The notes under the pieces: generated by a model
Databases searched by the model: none
Told to the model about the DNA's origin: nothing
What the model saw: the letters and a program-made list of their open reading frames with translations, nothing else
NCBI GenBank assembly: GCA_017656235.1
Contig: JACDOF010000010.1
Coordinates: 1 to 64,000 of the forward strand
Direction: 5' to 3'
From: Brevibacillus sp.
GTDB taxonomy: Bacteria > Bacillota > Bacilli > Brevibacillales > Brevibacillaceae
DNA: 64,000 bases
Shown here: piece after piece, positions 24,959 to 33,750 of the stretch
Layout: every line of letters begins with the position of its first letter
Position numbering within the stretch: position 1 is the stretch's first letter
Position numbers and translations under genes: made by a program

Positions 24959-25559
24959 AGAGACGAGACAAACGCGAAGTCTGAAAACCGAACTCAAGAC
25001 ACGGGCCGAAGGTGACAGCGGCGACCTGATCATTGAGGGGTACTTTGCCGTGTTTGGTCGGGAAACGGAACTGTGGCCGGGGGCGTTTGAGGAGATCGCG
25101 CCGGGAGCATTTGACCAGACGCTTTCAAACGACATCCGTGCGCTCATCAACCACGAAACGCGCCTGGTACTTGGCCGAACGAAAGCTGGAACGCTCACAC
25201 TTCGCGCAGATAATCACGGCCTATGGGGAAGTATTCGCATCAACCCGAACGATACCGACGCTATGAACCTGTACGAGCGTGTGAAGCGCGGGGACGTCGA
25301 TCAATGCTCGTTCGGGTTCAATATTGTCCGCGAGGAAACGGATTGGCGCGAGGACGGGACGGTGAAGTGGACCATCCAGGAGGTTGATCTCCATGAGGTT
25401 TCAGTGGTCACGTTCCCGGCCTATGAGGAAACCGGCGTCATCGCTCGGCAGAAACAGGTCGAAGAACATCGCACGCGCTTGTTTGAAGCGCGTCGCCAAA
25501 AACTGATCGAAAGGGTGAAGAAAATTGCTCAGACAACTGTTGCTGGGAAAGAAAATTGA
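24951..25559 (+). CDS. HK97-type prohead protease
   Basis: A 202-aa serine protease of the herpesvirus/HK97 assemblin fold (family S78). The conserved His ([12 protein letters not shown]) and Ser ([11 protein letters not shown]) are visible, as is the late [16 protein letters not shown] strand. It cleaves the capsid scaffold domain during head maturation. The ATG at 24951 comes after GAGGAAGGGG and overlaps the portal stop. The 3' end overlaps the TTG of the capsid gene. Confidence 0.92.
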   Translation: MSRETRQTRSLKTELKTRAEGDSGDLIIEGYFAVFGRETELWPGAFEEIAPGAFDQTLSNDIRALINHETRLVLGRTKAGTLTLRADNHGLWGSIRINPNDTDAMNLYERVKRGDVDQCSFGFNIVREETDWREDGTVKWTIQEVDLHEVSVVTFPAYEETGVIARQKQVEEHRTRLFEARRQKLIERVKKIAQTTVAGKEN

Positions 25560-26799
25560 GCAGCGCAAAAACGCGCTGGCGGAGCTGCTGGTCGAGGAAG
25601 AAAAAATCCAGACGCGCAGCGCGGAACTCGAAGCGGCTGCCGCTGAGGCGCAGACGGACGAGGACATCGCGGTCGTCGAGGAAGAGGTCGGCAAGCTGGA
25701 AGCGCAGAAGGCCGAACTGGATGAAAAGAAGTCGAAGCTCCAGGGGGAGATCGCCGAGTTGGAAAACGAGCTGGAACAGCTCAATGCGAAGGAGCCGGGC
25801 GGCGAACAACGGTCGGCAGACAATCAACAAAAAAGAGGAGTTGAAAGCATGAACAGATTGCAAGTACGTGAACTGCTCAAAACCGGCGAATACTTCCGCC
25901 GCAGCGAGGTTGTTGAGTTTTACGAGAAGTTCCGCAATCTCCGGGCTGTCTCGGGCGGTGAACTGACGATCCCGGATGTGGTAATCAATCGCATCATGGA
26001 CATCATGGGCGACTTCACAACACTGTACCCGCTGGTCGAAAAAATCCCGGTGAAGGGGACGGCTCGCATCCTGATTGATACGGACACAACTCCGGCTACC
26101 TGGATCGAGCAAAGCGCTGCCCTGCCAACTGGTGACGTTGGAACGATCACCAATATCGACTTCGACGGCTTCAAAGTCGGAAAGGTGACGTTCGTCGACA
26201 ACTATCTGCTGCAGGACAGCATCATCAACCTGGACGCCTACGTCACGCGGAAGATCGCCCGGGCAATTGCAAAGGCGCTGGATCAGGCTATTTTGAAGGG
26301 TACTGGCGCAGCCAACAAGCAACCGACTGGTATCATCCCGTCGATCCCGGCCGGCAACCAAGTTGACGTTGAGGCGGACGAAAACTTGCTGAAAAACTTG
26401 GTGAAACAAATCGGCCTGATCGACACCGGAGACGACAGCGTGGGTGAAATCGTCGCCGTAATGCGCCGTCAGACGTACTACAACCGTCTGGCCGAGTTCA
26501 GCATCCAGGTCGATTCCAGCGGCAACGTGGTTGGGAAGCTGCCGAATCTGCGACAGCCGGATCTGTTGGGGCTGCGCGTCGTGTTCAGCCAGTTTATGGA
26601 CGCTGACAAAGTCTTGTTCGGTGATTTCTCGCAGTACACGCTGGTTGAACGGGAGAACATCACTATCGACCGGAGCGAACATGTGAAGTTCACCGAGGAC
26701 CAAATGGCATTCAGAGGGAAAGGCCGTTTCGATGGGAAACCGACGAAGCCCGCCGCGTTCGCGCTGGTCACGATTACCGACCCGGTGCCGGAGGTGTGA
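25525..26799 (+). CDS. Major capsid protein, HK97 fold, with N-terminal scaffold domain
   Basis: A 424-aa protein. Residues 1-108 are a Glu/Lys-rich coiled coil, the delta or scaffold domain that the prohead protease removes. The rest is the HK97 capsid (SGGELTIPDVVINRIMDI; PVKGTARILIDTDTTPATWI; DAYVTRKIARAIAKALDQAI; MRRQTYYNRLAEF). The TTG at 25525 has only a weak ribosome site. Met109 (ATG 25849) has a well-placed GAGGAG, so internal initiation of the mature part is possible. Confidence 0.92.
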   Translation: MLRQLLLGKKIEQRKNALAELLVEEEKIQTRSAELEAAAAEAQTDEDIAVVEEEVGKLEAQKAELDEKKSKLQGEIAELENELEQLNAKEPGGEQRSADNQQKRGVESMNRLQVRELLKTGEYFRRSEVVEFYEKFRNLRAVSGGELTIPDVVINRIMDIMGDFTTLYPLVEKIPVKGTARILIDTDTTPATWIEQSAALPTGDVGTITNIDFDGFKVGKVTFVDNYLLQDSIINLDAYVTRKIARAIAKALDQAILKGTGAANKQPTGIIPSIPAGNQVDVEADENLLKNLVKQIGLIDTGDDSVGEIVAVMRRQTYYNRLAEFSIQVDSSGNVVGKLPNLRQPDLLGLRVVFSQFMDADKVLFGDFSQYTLVERENITIDRSEHVKFTEDQMAFRGKGRFDGKPTKPAAFALVTITDPVPEV

Positions 26800-26802
26800 T
26801 CT

Positions 26803-26982
26803 ATGGCAAAAGTGCTGAAAGACTTCCGTTGCAAGGTCACGAAGCGGCTTTTCCGAGCTGGCGATCAGTACGACGGTGATCGCCTGGAAGAACTTCAAGC
26901 GCTTGGATACGTTGCTGCAGAAGAAGCAGGAGATCAAGCACCAAAGCCGAAGAAGCAGGCCAAAAAGTCTGACAGCGGGTGA
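26803..26982 (+). CDS. Small head protein
   Basis: A 59-aa protein (MAKVLKDFRCKVTKRLFRAG...) ending in a Lys-rich tail. It sits between capsid and connector genes with GGAGGTG before its ATG. Small proteins at this place, with a short beta fold plus basic tail, are common in HK97-like phages; their role (head fibre or connector) is unclear. Confidence 0.65.
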   Translation: MAKVLKDFRCKVTKRLFRAGDQYDGDRLEELQALGYVAAEEAGDQAPKPKKQAKKSDSG

Positions 26983-26987
26983 TGCCG

Positions 26988-27269
26988 ATGGATGAATCGC
27001 AAATCCTCGCGCTCGTGAAGGCGCGGCTGGGAATCACGACGGCGGTCAGGGACACGTACCTGGCCGCTATTATTTCCGGCGTCGTCCGGGAGCTGCAGCA
27101 TGAGAAGGGGATCGCGCTTGATCCGACTGACATGAATCACGTCATGTTCTGTGTCGATCTGGCGACGTGGCGGTATCAGAGCGTGGACAGCGACGGTGCC
27201 ATGCCGCGACACTTGCAGTATCGGTTGCGCAACCTAATCATTCATGCAGGCGGCGGTGTTCAGGCATGA
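26988..27269 (+). CDS. Head-tail connector, gp6-like
   Basis: A 93-aa helical protein resembling the HK97 gp6 / phage QLRG connector family (ILALVKARLGITTAVRDTYL...VDLATWRYQS). It forms the first adaptor ring under the portal. The ATG at 26988 has GGGTGA upstream; an ATG at 26982 overlapping the previous stop is the alternative. Confidence 0.75.
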   Translation: MDESQILALVKARLGITTAVRDTYLAAIISGVVRELQHEKGIALDPTDMNHVMFCVDLATWRYQSVDSDGAMPRHLQYRLRNLIIHAGGGVQA

Positions 27270-27589
27270 CCGGCAAAAGAAAACTATGGAGCGATGTGGT
27301 GTATCTGGTGTCCGTCACGCCCGGCGAGGATGAAGCGGGGTATCCGACCGAACCGGTGGAAACCAAGCGCGAAGTGCTTGCCAACAAACTCAGCGTCACG
27401 CGATCAGAATTCTACGCCGCCAATCAAAGCGGTTTGAAAGCTGACGTAGTGTTTGAGATCCACGCTTTTGAATACAATGGGGAGCGGATCTTGGAGCATG
27501 ACGGCAAACGGTATGAGGTCATACGCGCTTTCCAGACCTCGACGGAAGAGATCGAGCTGACCTGTTCCGATCTTTCCCAAAGTGGGTGA
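27266..27589 (+). CDS. Head-tail adaptor
   Basis: A 107-aa beta-rich protein of the SPP1 gp16 / phage head-closure type (KRKLWSDVVYLVSV; REVLANKLSVTRSEFYAANQ; VFEIHAFEYNGERILEHDGK; YEVIRAFQ). The ATG at 27266 overlaps the connector stop. It closes the portal channel and links head to tail. Confidence 0.8.
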   Translation: MTGKRKLWSDVVYLVSVTPGEDEAGYPTEPVETKREVLANKLSVTRSEFYAANQSGLKADVVFEIHAFEYNGERILEHDGKRYEVIRAFQTSTEEIELTCSDLSQSG

Positions 27590-27594
27590 TTGTG

Positions 27595-27984
27595 ATGGCG
27601 AACGAGATCAAACTGCAAGGTGTTGACGATCTGCTGGCTGCCGTCAGGGCCAAACTTCAAGGGGCTGCAGCCAAGGTGGAGAAAAACGCGCTCAGGGCTG
27701 CCGGTGAAGTGGTGGCAGAGGAAATGCGGAAAAGAGTCAGGGTCAGCAACAGGAACAGCACGCATATCCGTGATGACATCAAAGTCAGTGGCGTCCGAAC
27801 TAAAGACGGAGTGAAATATGTGGCTGTTGGCCCCGGAAAAGAGACTGGCTGGCGTTCGCACTTCCTGGAATTCGGCACCAGAAAGATGGCCGCCCGTCCG
27901 TTCATATACCCATCTTTCCACGAAAAAAAGGACGAGGCAATGCAGATCTTGGCTGCCGAACTGCGAAAGGGGCTGGATGGATGA
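27595..27984 (+). CDS. HK97-gp10-like head-tail joining protein
   Basis: A 129-aa protein with the HK97-gp10 pattern: a helical start (GVDDLLAAVRAKLQGAAAKV), RTKDGVKYVAVGP, and the hallmark HFLEFGTRKMAARPFIYPSF. It joins the tail tube to the head adaptor. The ATG at 27595 follows GTGGGTGAT. Confidence 0.88.
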   Translation: MANEIKLQGVDDLLAAVRAKLQGAAAKVEKNALRAAGEVVAEEMRKRVRVSNRNSTHIRDDIKVSGVRTKDGVKYVAVGPGKETGWRSHFLEFGTRKMAARPFIYPSFHEKKDEAMQILAAELRKGLDG

Positions 27985-28349
27985 TCGATCTCAAGCTAGA
28001 AATCCTGCAAGCGCTGCGTGGAAATGTGGCGCTCGTTTCGTTGTTAGGAGGCCCGAAGGTCTGGCCGGAAGTTGCGCCCGATGATACTGCAGAACCATAC
28101 ATCACATTTTTTGAACTGACCAACTTTGACGACCTCTACCTGGACGACTCTGCTTCTGCAAGCGAAATCCATTTCCAAATCGACATATGGGCCAAGGGGA
28201 ATACTTCCCCATTCGCCGTGGAAGTGGACAAAACCATGAAGTCGATAGGCTTCGCTAGAACCAGCGCGACTGATCTTTACGAGAACGACACGAAAACGTA
28301 CCACAAGGCACTGCGGTACAGAACAAATCGAATGATCGAGGAGGAATGA
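27981..28349 (+). CDS. Tail completion protein (DUF3168/gp17-like)
   Basis: A 122-aa protein placed between gp10-like and major tail protein genes. LKLEILQALRGNVALVSLLG and the beta-rich ITFFELTN...IHFQIDIWAKGN fit the tail terminator fold of DUF3168/gp17. Its ATG overlaps the preceding stop (ATGA). Confidence 0.78.
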   Translation: MIDLKLEILQALRGNVALVSLLGGPKVWPEVAPDDTAEPYITFFELTNFDDLYLDDSASASEIHFQIDIWAKGNTSPFAVEVDKTMKSIGFARTSATDLYENDTKTYHKALRYRTNRMIEEE

Positions 28350-28351
28350 GA

Positions 28352-28927
28352 ATGGCTAAAAAAGGCATTCGCATCGGTATGGACATGATCCATTACGCGA
28401 TCATGACGGATGAAGAACAGGAAACATACGACACCCCCAAACCGATTCCCGGCGCGATCACGGGGACGGTATCACCGACCACAAACATGGAGACTCTTTA
28501 CGCGGATGACCAGGCTTGGGAAACGGATTCCGTACTCGGTGACATCAGCATTGAGTTGAACGTGGCCGATCTGCCGGATGAGGTTCAGAAAGACATACTT
28601 GGTGCAGAAGTAGATGCAAACGGCGTTTTGGTTCAGAAATCATCCGATGTCGCTCCGTATGTAGCGCTTGGCTTCAGGAGCCGAAAAAGCAATGGCAAGT
28701 ACCGATACTACTGGTTCTACAAGGGTAAATTTCAGCCGAACGAAGAAAATTTTGAGACGAAAGCAGACTCTCCGAACTTCCAAACGCCAACGATCACGGG
28801 CACGTTCATTGCGCGGAAGACGGACAAAAAATGGCGTGTTCGGGCAGATGAAGATTCGGCAACCATCAAACCGGAAGTCATCGAAAACTGGTTCACCGCA
28901 GTCTACGACGGCACTCCGATTGTGTAG
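28352..28927 (+). CDS. Major tail tube protein
   Basis: A 191-aa protein similar to the phi13-type major tail proteins (KGIRIGMDMIHYAIMTDEEQ; GAITGTVSPTTNMETLYADD; YYWFYKGKFQPNEENFETKA). It forms the hexameric tube rings. The ATG at 28352 lies 7 bp after GGAGGAA; an ATG six bases earlier is too close to that site. A hairpin terminator follows, so this gene is likely the most expressed tail gene. Confidence 0.87.
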   Translation: MAKKGIRIGMDMIHYAIMTDEEQETYDTPKPIPGAITGTVSPTTNMETLYADDQAWETDSVLGDISIELNVADLPDEVQKDILGAEVDANGVLVQKSSDVAPYVALGFRSRKSNGKYRYYWFYKGKFQPNEENFETKADSPNFQTPTITGTFIARKTDKKWRVRADEDSATIKPEVIENWFTAVYDGTPIV

Positions 28928-28955
28928 AGAGAGGTTTCTTGGCCTCTCTCTTTTT
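28926..28955 (+). terminator. Terminator after major tail protein
   Basis: AGAGAGAGG and CCTCTCTCT pair across a short loop and are followed by TTTTT. It probably lowers transcription into later tail genes. Confidence 0.8.
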
Positions 28956-28977
28956 ATTTTGAAAGGGGGAAATGAGG

Positions 28978-29292
28978 ATGCAGATCACACTGCGAATCAA
29001 CGGGGAAAACAAGACGTTTACGAATGATTTTGTTTCCGCGCGGATGTTTCGGCGGGCAATCGAGATGGACAAACACTTCCGTGGCGGAAACATGGATGAA
29101 AACACACTGGATGAAATGGTGGGCTTTGTTGTAGAGGCATACGGCAAGCAGTTCACCATCGACGAATTTTACGATGGGATTGAGGCGTCGAAGCTAATCA
29201 GCACTATCATACAAACGATCGACACTGTGACGGGCAGAGTTGCAAAAGCAGCAGGTGCTGTCGACCCAAACTCAGCCCCGGCTCAACAGTAG
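28978..29292 (+). CDS. Tail assembly chaperone gpG
   Basis: A 104-aa protein (ITLRINGENKTFTNDFVSAR; FRRAIEMDKHF; VGFVVEAYGKQFTIDEFYDG) of the gpG-like tail chaperone type found in siphoviruses of Gram-positive hosts. The ATG at 28978 has a better-spaced AAAGGGGG than the ATG at 28972. Near its end lies a slippery C-CCA-AAC at 29265-29271 and a hairpin, for production of the longer gpGT product. Confidence 0.88.
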   Translation: MQITLRINGENKTFTNDFVSARMFRRAIEMDKHFRGGNMDENTLDEMVGFVVEAYGKQFTIDEFYDGIEASKLISTIIQTIDTVTGRVAKAAGAVDPNSAPAQQ

Positions 29293-29447
29293 AGCCGGAA
29301 GAATTTATAGACGAACTATATACCAATCTTATGGAACAAGGATGGACAATATCGCAGATCGACGAGATGGACATCCTTTTTTATTTGCAACTGGGCCGAA
29401 GGAAACGGCAAAAAGTGACGCCAGTTGATCAGATCCCGTTCCTGTGA
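28978..29447 (+). CDS. Tail assembly chaperone gpGT by -1 frameshift
   Basis: Ribosomes slipping -1 at CCCAAAC (29265-29271) re-read base 29271 and continue to a TGA at 29445-29447, adding 58 residues (LSPGSTVEPEEFIDELYTNL...) to give 156 aa. Six bases after the heptamer is a perfect 7-bp stem CCGGCTC/GAGCCGG (29278-29298) that would stimulate slippage. The T region has no credible start of its own. The mechanism is established in lambda and conserved across siphoviruses. Confidence 0.88.
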
Positions 29448-29458
29448 GGTGAGAGAAG

Positions 29459-32400
29459 ATGGCAACAGATATGGAAGTTGGCAACCTCGTCGCGAAGATC
29501 AGCTTGGATGACACGGGCATCAACAAAAGCATGGCCGAACTGAACCGGTCAATGAAGCTGGTTCAGTCTGAGTTTCAGGCGGCGTCAGCAAAGCTGGGCG
29601 ACTTCGGGAAAAGTGCAGAAGGGCTGAAAGCAAGGGCTGATTCTCTCGCCAAGCAGATCGGGATTCAGCAGCAGATCGTGGAGAAGCTCCGTGCTGAACA
29701 TGCGAAAGCTGCGGCTGAGAAGGGCGAAGATGCCAAACAGACGCAAAACTTGGAAATCCGGCTGAACAAAGCCCAAGCTGCGCTCGCGAAGATGGAAACG
29801 GAGCTGAAGCAGGTAAACAAAGAGTTGGCTGATCAGCCTTCCAGGATGGCAAACTGGTCGAAGTCACTCCAGGAGGTCGGCGACCGGCTTCAAAACGTCG
29901 GGCAGGAGATCGCTACATCATTCGGGGCGGCAGGCGCGGCTTTGACCGCAGCGCTTGGGTTTGCCGTCAACACAGCAGCTGACTTCGAGGCCCAGATGTC
30001 CAGGGTTGGCGCCATTGCTGGCGCGAGCACAGAACAGTTGAGAGCCATGTCTGATACGGCGATGGAGCTGGGTGCTTCGACCAGCAAGTCGGCGTCTGAG
30101 GTCGCGCAGGGAATGGAATTGATGGCGGCAATGGGTTTTGAAGTTAATGAAATCATTTCCGCCATGCCTGGCGTAATTGCCGCAGCAGAAGCGTCTGGCG
30201 AGGATATGGCTCTGGTGGCGGATACGGTCGCGGCAGCGCTCAACGCTTTTGGGCTTGAGGCGAAAGAGGCGTCGCGGGTAGCCGATGTTCTGGCACAGTC
30301 GGCGAACTCGTCGGCGGCCAGCGTGCAGGATCTGTCGTACACGTTCAAATACGCCGCGCCAGTCGCGAAAGCGCTGGGTATCTCGATGGAAGAACTGGCC
30401 GCTGCAGCCGGGATCATGGCCGACTCCGGTATCCGGGGGGAACAGGCAGGTACTACACTCCGGGCTGCTTTGCTGCGTTTGGCCGATCCGCCACGGGAAG
30501 CTGCGAACAAACTACGGGATCTTGGCGTGTCGATCACGGACGCCCAGGGCAACATGGTCCCGTTTGAAAAGATCATCGCCCAACTCAGGAACAGCCTGCA
30601 GGGCGTGGGGGATGCACAGAAGGCAGCAGCTCTCTCGACGATTTTCGGGACAGAAGCCGTCACGGGGATGCTTTCTGTCATAGAAGCCGGGCCGGAAAGA
30701 TTGCGAGCGCTCACGACAGAACTGCAAAATGCCGCTGGGGCATCTGCAGAGGCAGCCGCAAAGATGAAAGACAACCTCAAGGGCACACTGGAAGAGCTGG
30801 GCGGGGCGTTTGAGACCATGCAGATCGCTATCGGAAACGCACTCATTCCGATCATTCGGTCGTTGGCCGAGGCCGTTCAATCCGTCATCGACTGGTTCAA
30901 CCAGCTTAGCCCATCCACTCAGCAGCTCATAGCGGTATCTGCAGCTGCAGGCGCCGCGTTGCTGACACTGGTTGGCGCCTTGGGCGGGGTACTGGCGGTA
31001 GTGGGATTGGCTGCGTCAGGGTTCGGAGCGCTCGGTATATCATTGGCCACTGTTTCTGCAGCGATTCTGCCGGTCACAGCGGCTATTGCCGGGCTGACAG
31101 CAGCGGGCGTGCTACTATATCAAAACTGGGACGCGATCAAGGCTTATGCGATTGAAGTTTGGGACTCTATCTCAGGCTACGTCCAGCCCGTGGTGGATGA
31201 GATTGCATCTTTCATCCGCGAAACCTTTGAGGACTTGGCCGAGTGGTGGCGTCAGGTTTGGCCCGATCTGAAGCAGGCGTTCGTGAACATTTGGGACGGA
31301 ATTCTGGCAGTTGTCACACCGATCGTCAACGCAATTGTTGAGTTGATGCAATGGGCATGGCCGTTCGTGAAGGACATCATCCTTGGTGTTTGGGAGAACA
31401 TCAAGGGAATCATCACCGGTGCACTGGATGTAATCATGGGATTGGTTAATACGTTTGCCGGGTTGTTCACGGGTAACTGGGACCAAATGTGGGGCGGCAT
31501 CAAGCAGATGGTGTCCGGCGCATGGCAAGCGATCTGGAACTACTTCCAAGTATGGGGAATCGGAAAGGTTCTTGGCCTGCTTGGGAAGTTTGCGGGTGAC
31601 TTTCTGGCAATATTCAAAAAGATTTGGGATGAGGCATGGTCAATCCTGACAGGACTACTCAAGAAAGTATGGGGCTGGGTATCCGACTTCGCCAAAATCT
31701 TCATCGACCTGGCAAAGAAAGCGTGGGAGTGGGGAAAAAACATCGTTGAGGGGCTATGGAATGGTATCAGCTCGCTTTCGACTTGGATACGCGATAAGGT
31801 GACGCAGTTCGTTGAGAGCATCGGCTCCACGATTCGGGAGTTTTTCGGCATAGCTTCCCCATCCAAGCTCATGCAGCAATACGGTCAATACATTGCGGAG
31901 GGATTGGCCCTTGGTATCGAGCAAAACCAAGGGCGACCAGTCAGCGCTGCCGACAATATGGCAAACGCGATCAACAGTGCCTTGGGCAAGCTACAGGAGG
32001 GCTTGTCCCTGACAGCGCAAATCGCAGAGGCAGAATTCAACCTTCTGGCCGCGAAGATGCAAGAATCCGGAAACGAAAGCGAACTTCTGAAGGCGAAATA
32101 TGAGATGCTGACCACTCAGATGGAAGTCCAAAACGAGAGGGTTGCACTGCTTCAAAAAGCCTACGAGGACATGAAACTGGCCAAGGGTGCAACTGCCGAG
32201 GAAACGCAAAAACTGTACCTGGAACTGCTGAAAGAGCAAGAAGCACAGGCGAAACTTTCCCAGTCATTGCAAGAAGTTGCAAACTCGTATAAAAACGCTG
32301 CATCTGCTAAACAGTCATACATCAAGATCGGCAGCGGTGGCTCCGGCTGGGGTTCTCCCGGATGGGAACACGGTGGAGATATGCCTGGCGCACCGGATTG

Positions 32401-32887
32401 GCTGTTCCCCAATGGTGGGGGCGGTTCAGGCGGTGGGGGCGGATCAAGTGGCGATGATGGTGGAAAAAGCGGCATAGGAATCATCGATGACATCGTAGAT
32501 TGGCTGAACGATAAATCTAAAGAAAAGCAACGGTACAGAGATGAAGAAGGGTCATACAGGATACCGGTCGATGACAAAATCCGCAAGCTCCCCGGATTGG
32601 CAACAGGCGGCACCGTGACACGATCCGGCTGGACACTGGTCGGTGAGAGAGGGCCAGAGTTGCTCCGGTTGCCGCGTGCTGCTCAGGTGATTCCGAACTA
32701 CGAGCTGCCTCGCCTGGGAGGCGTAGCAATCGACTACGACCGACTGGCGCAGGCACTGGCGCGGCATATGAAGCCGAGCATCACGCAGTACAACACTTTC
32801 ACCAGCCCGAAAGCATTGACTCCTTCAGAAACAGCCAGAAAGAATCTCCAGGTATCGCGCCAGCTGGCTTTGGAATGGGGGCTGTAA
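29459..32887 (+). CDS. Tail tape measure protein
   Basis: A 1142-aa protein: an N-terminal coiled coil (about 20-125), the TP901-type core (ADFEAQMSRVGAIAGASTEQ; GEQAGTTLRAALLRLADPPR), hydrophobic segments around 480-550, Trp-rich repeats (about 555-790) and a Gly-rich C-terminal part near 985-1010. It sets tail length and helps DNA entry. At the usual 0.15 nm per residue the tail would be near 170 nm. GAGGTGAG precedes the ATG. Confidence 0.93.
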   Translation: MATDMEVGNLVAKISLDDTGINKSMAELNRSMKLVQSEFQAASAKLGDFGKSAEGLKARADSLAKQIGIQQQIVEKLRAEHAKAAAEKGEDAKQTQNLEIRLNKAQAALAKMETELKQVNKELADQPSRMANWSKSLQEVGDRLQNVGQEIATSFGAAGAALTAALGFAVNTAADFEAQMSRVGAIAGASTEQLRAMSDTAMELGASTSKSASEVAQGMELMAAMGFEVNEIISAMPGVIAAAEASGEDMALVADTVAAALNAFGLEAKEASRVADVLAQSANSSAASVQDLSYTFKYAAPVAKALGISMEELAAAAGIMADSGIRGEQAGTTLRAALLRLADPPREAANKLRDLGVSITDAQGNMVPFEKIIAQLRNSLQGVGDAQKAAALSTIFGTEAVTGMLSVIEAGPERLRALTTELQNAAGASAEAAAKMKDNLKGTLEELGGAFETMQIAIGNALIPIIRSLAEAVQSVIDWFNQLSPSTQQLIAVSAAAGAALLTLVGALGGVLAVVGLAASGFGALGISLATVSAAILPVTAAIAGLTAAGVLLYQNWDAIKAYAIEVWDSISGYVQPVVDEIASFIRETFEDLAEWWRQVWPDLKQAFVNIWDGILAVVTPIVNAIVELMQWAWPFVKDIILGVWENIKGIITGALDVIMGLVNTFAGLFTGNWDQMWGGIKQMVSGAWQAIWNYFQVWGIGKVLGLLGKFAGDFLAIFKKIWDEAWSILTGLLKKVWGWVSDFAKIFIDLAKKAWEWGKNIVEGLWNGISSLSTWIRDKVTQFVESIGSTIREFFGIASPSKLMQQYGQYIAEGLALGIEQNQGRPVSAADNMANAINSALGKLQEGLSLTAQIAEAEFNLLAAKMQESGNESELLKAKYEMLTTQMEVQNERVALLQKAYEDMKLAKGATAEETQKLYLELLKEQEAQAKLSQSLQEVANSYKNAASAKQSYIKIGSGGSGWGSPGWEHGGDMPGAPDWLFPNGGGGSGGGGGSSGDDGGKSGIGIIDDIVDWLNDKSKEKQRYRDEEGSYRIPVDDKIRKLPGLATGGTVTRSGWTLVGERGPELLRLPRAAQVIPNYELPRLGGVAIDYDRLAQALARHMKPSITQYNTFTSPKALTPSETARKNLQVSRQLALEWGL

Positions 32888-32888
32888 G

Positions 32889-33737
32889 ATGCGTAAACTG
32901 ACGTTCACTAGCAATAGGGGCGAGAGTGTCACGCTGGGCAACTCAGCCCCTTTTCTCGTTACGAAGCTGGGAGGAACGGGGCCTGCTACCATCCAGTCAC
33001 AGAAATCACCACATCAGGATGGCGTGACATACCTGGACACCCTCATGGAGCCGCGTCAACTCACGCTGGAAGGCGCAATCCTTGTGAAAGGTGCTGAAGC
33101 GATATTCGCCAACCGGCGCAAGCTGTCCAGCGTATTCAACCCGAAGCTGGGGCTTGGAACGCTGCGATATGAGTACGATGGTGGGACGAAAGAGATCCAG
33201 GCAGTCGCTGATGGCGCAGTAGTGTTCCCTGACCGCTCCGGTATGCCCACGCAAAGATTTCTCATCAACTTGCTGTGTCCGCAGCCGTTCTGGCTGGACA
33301 CCTTCACGACAGGCAAAGAGATGTCATACCTGGCAGGCGGTCTCTCATTCCCGCTGCGACTCGGCACGAACTTCTCCAATCGTGGCTTCCAGATGAACTT
33401 CCGGAATGACGGCGATGTTTCCACGCCTATCCGTTTCAAGTTTTACGGGCCAGCCATCAATCCGACAGTGACGAATGTTACCACGGGCGAGTTCATCCGG
33501 GTGAAACGTGAGCTGCTAGAGGGGGACTACCTTGAGGTTGACACGACTTTCGGAAACAAGCGCGTGGAGATCGTTCGCCAAGATGGCAGCCGAGAAAACG
33601 CATTTCATTACATCGACTTGGCGAGTACGTTCTTCTCGTTGGTCCCAGGTGTGAACAAGCTCGAATACTCATCCAGCGATGACAACACACGGGCGAAAGT
33701 GCAGATCACATACAGAAACCGCTACGTCGGGGTTTGA
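32889..33737 (+). CDS. Distal tail protein (Dit)
   Basis: A 282-aa protein with the Dit layout: an N-terminal beta domain (KLTFTSNRGESVTLGNSAPF; GTGPATIQSQKSPHQDGVTY; LTLEGAILV) and a C-terminal galectin-like domain. It forms the hub between tail tube and adsorption apparatus. It starts one base after the tape measure stop. Confidence 0.85.
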   Translation: MRKLTFTSNRGESVTLGNSAPFLVTKLGGTGPATIQSQKSPHQDGVTYLDTLMEPRQLTLEGAILVKGAEAIFANRRKLSSVFNPKLGLGTLRYEYDGGTKEIQAVADGAVVFPDRSGMPTQRFLINLLCPQPFWLDTFTTGKEMSYLAGGLSFPLRLGTNFSNRGFQMNFRNDGDVSTPIRFKFYGPAINPTVTNVTTGEFIRVKRELLEGDYLEVDTTFGNKRVEIVRQDGSRENAFHYIDLASTFFSLVPGVNKLEYSSSDDNTRAKVQITYRNRYVGV

Positions 33738-33750
33738 AAGGGGTGGAAAC

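Noticed and set aside
25438-26937. Reverse-strand frame of 499 codons opposite the capsid gene
   Set aside because: A shadow of the capsid gene; biased Arg/Leu composition and no start signal.
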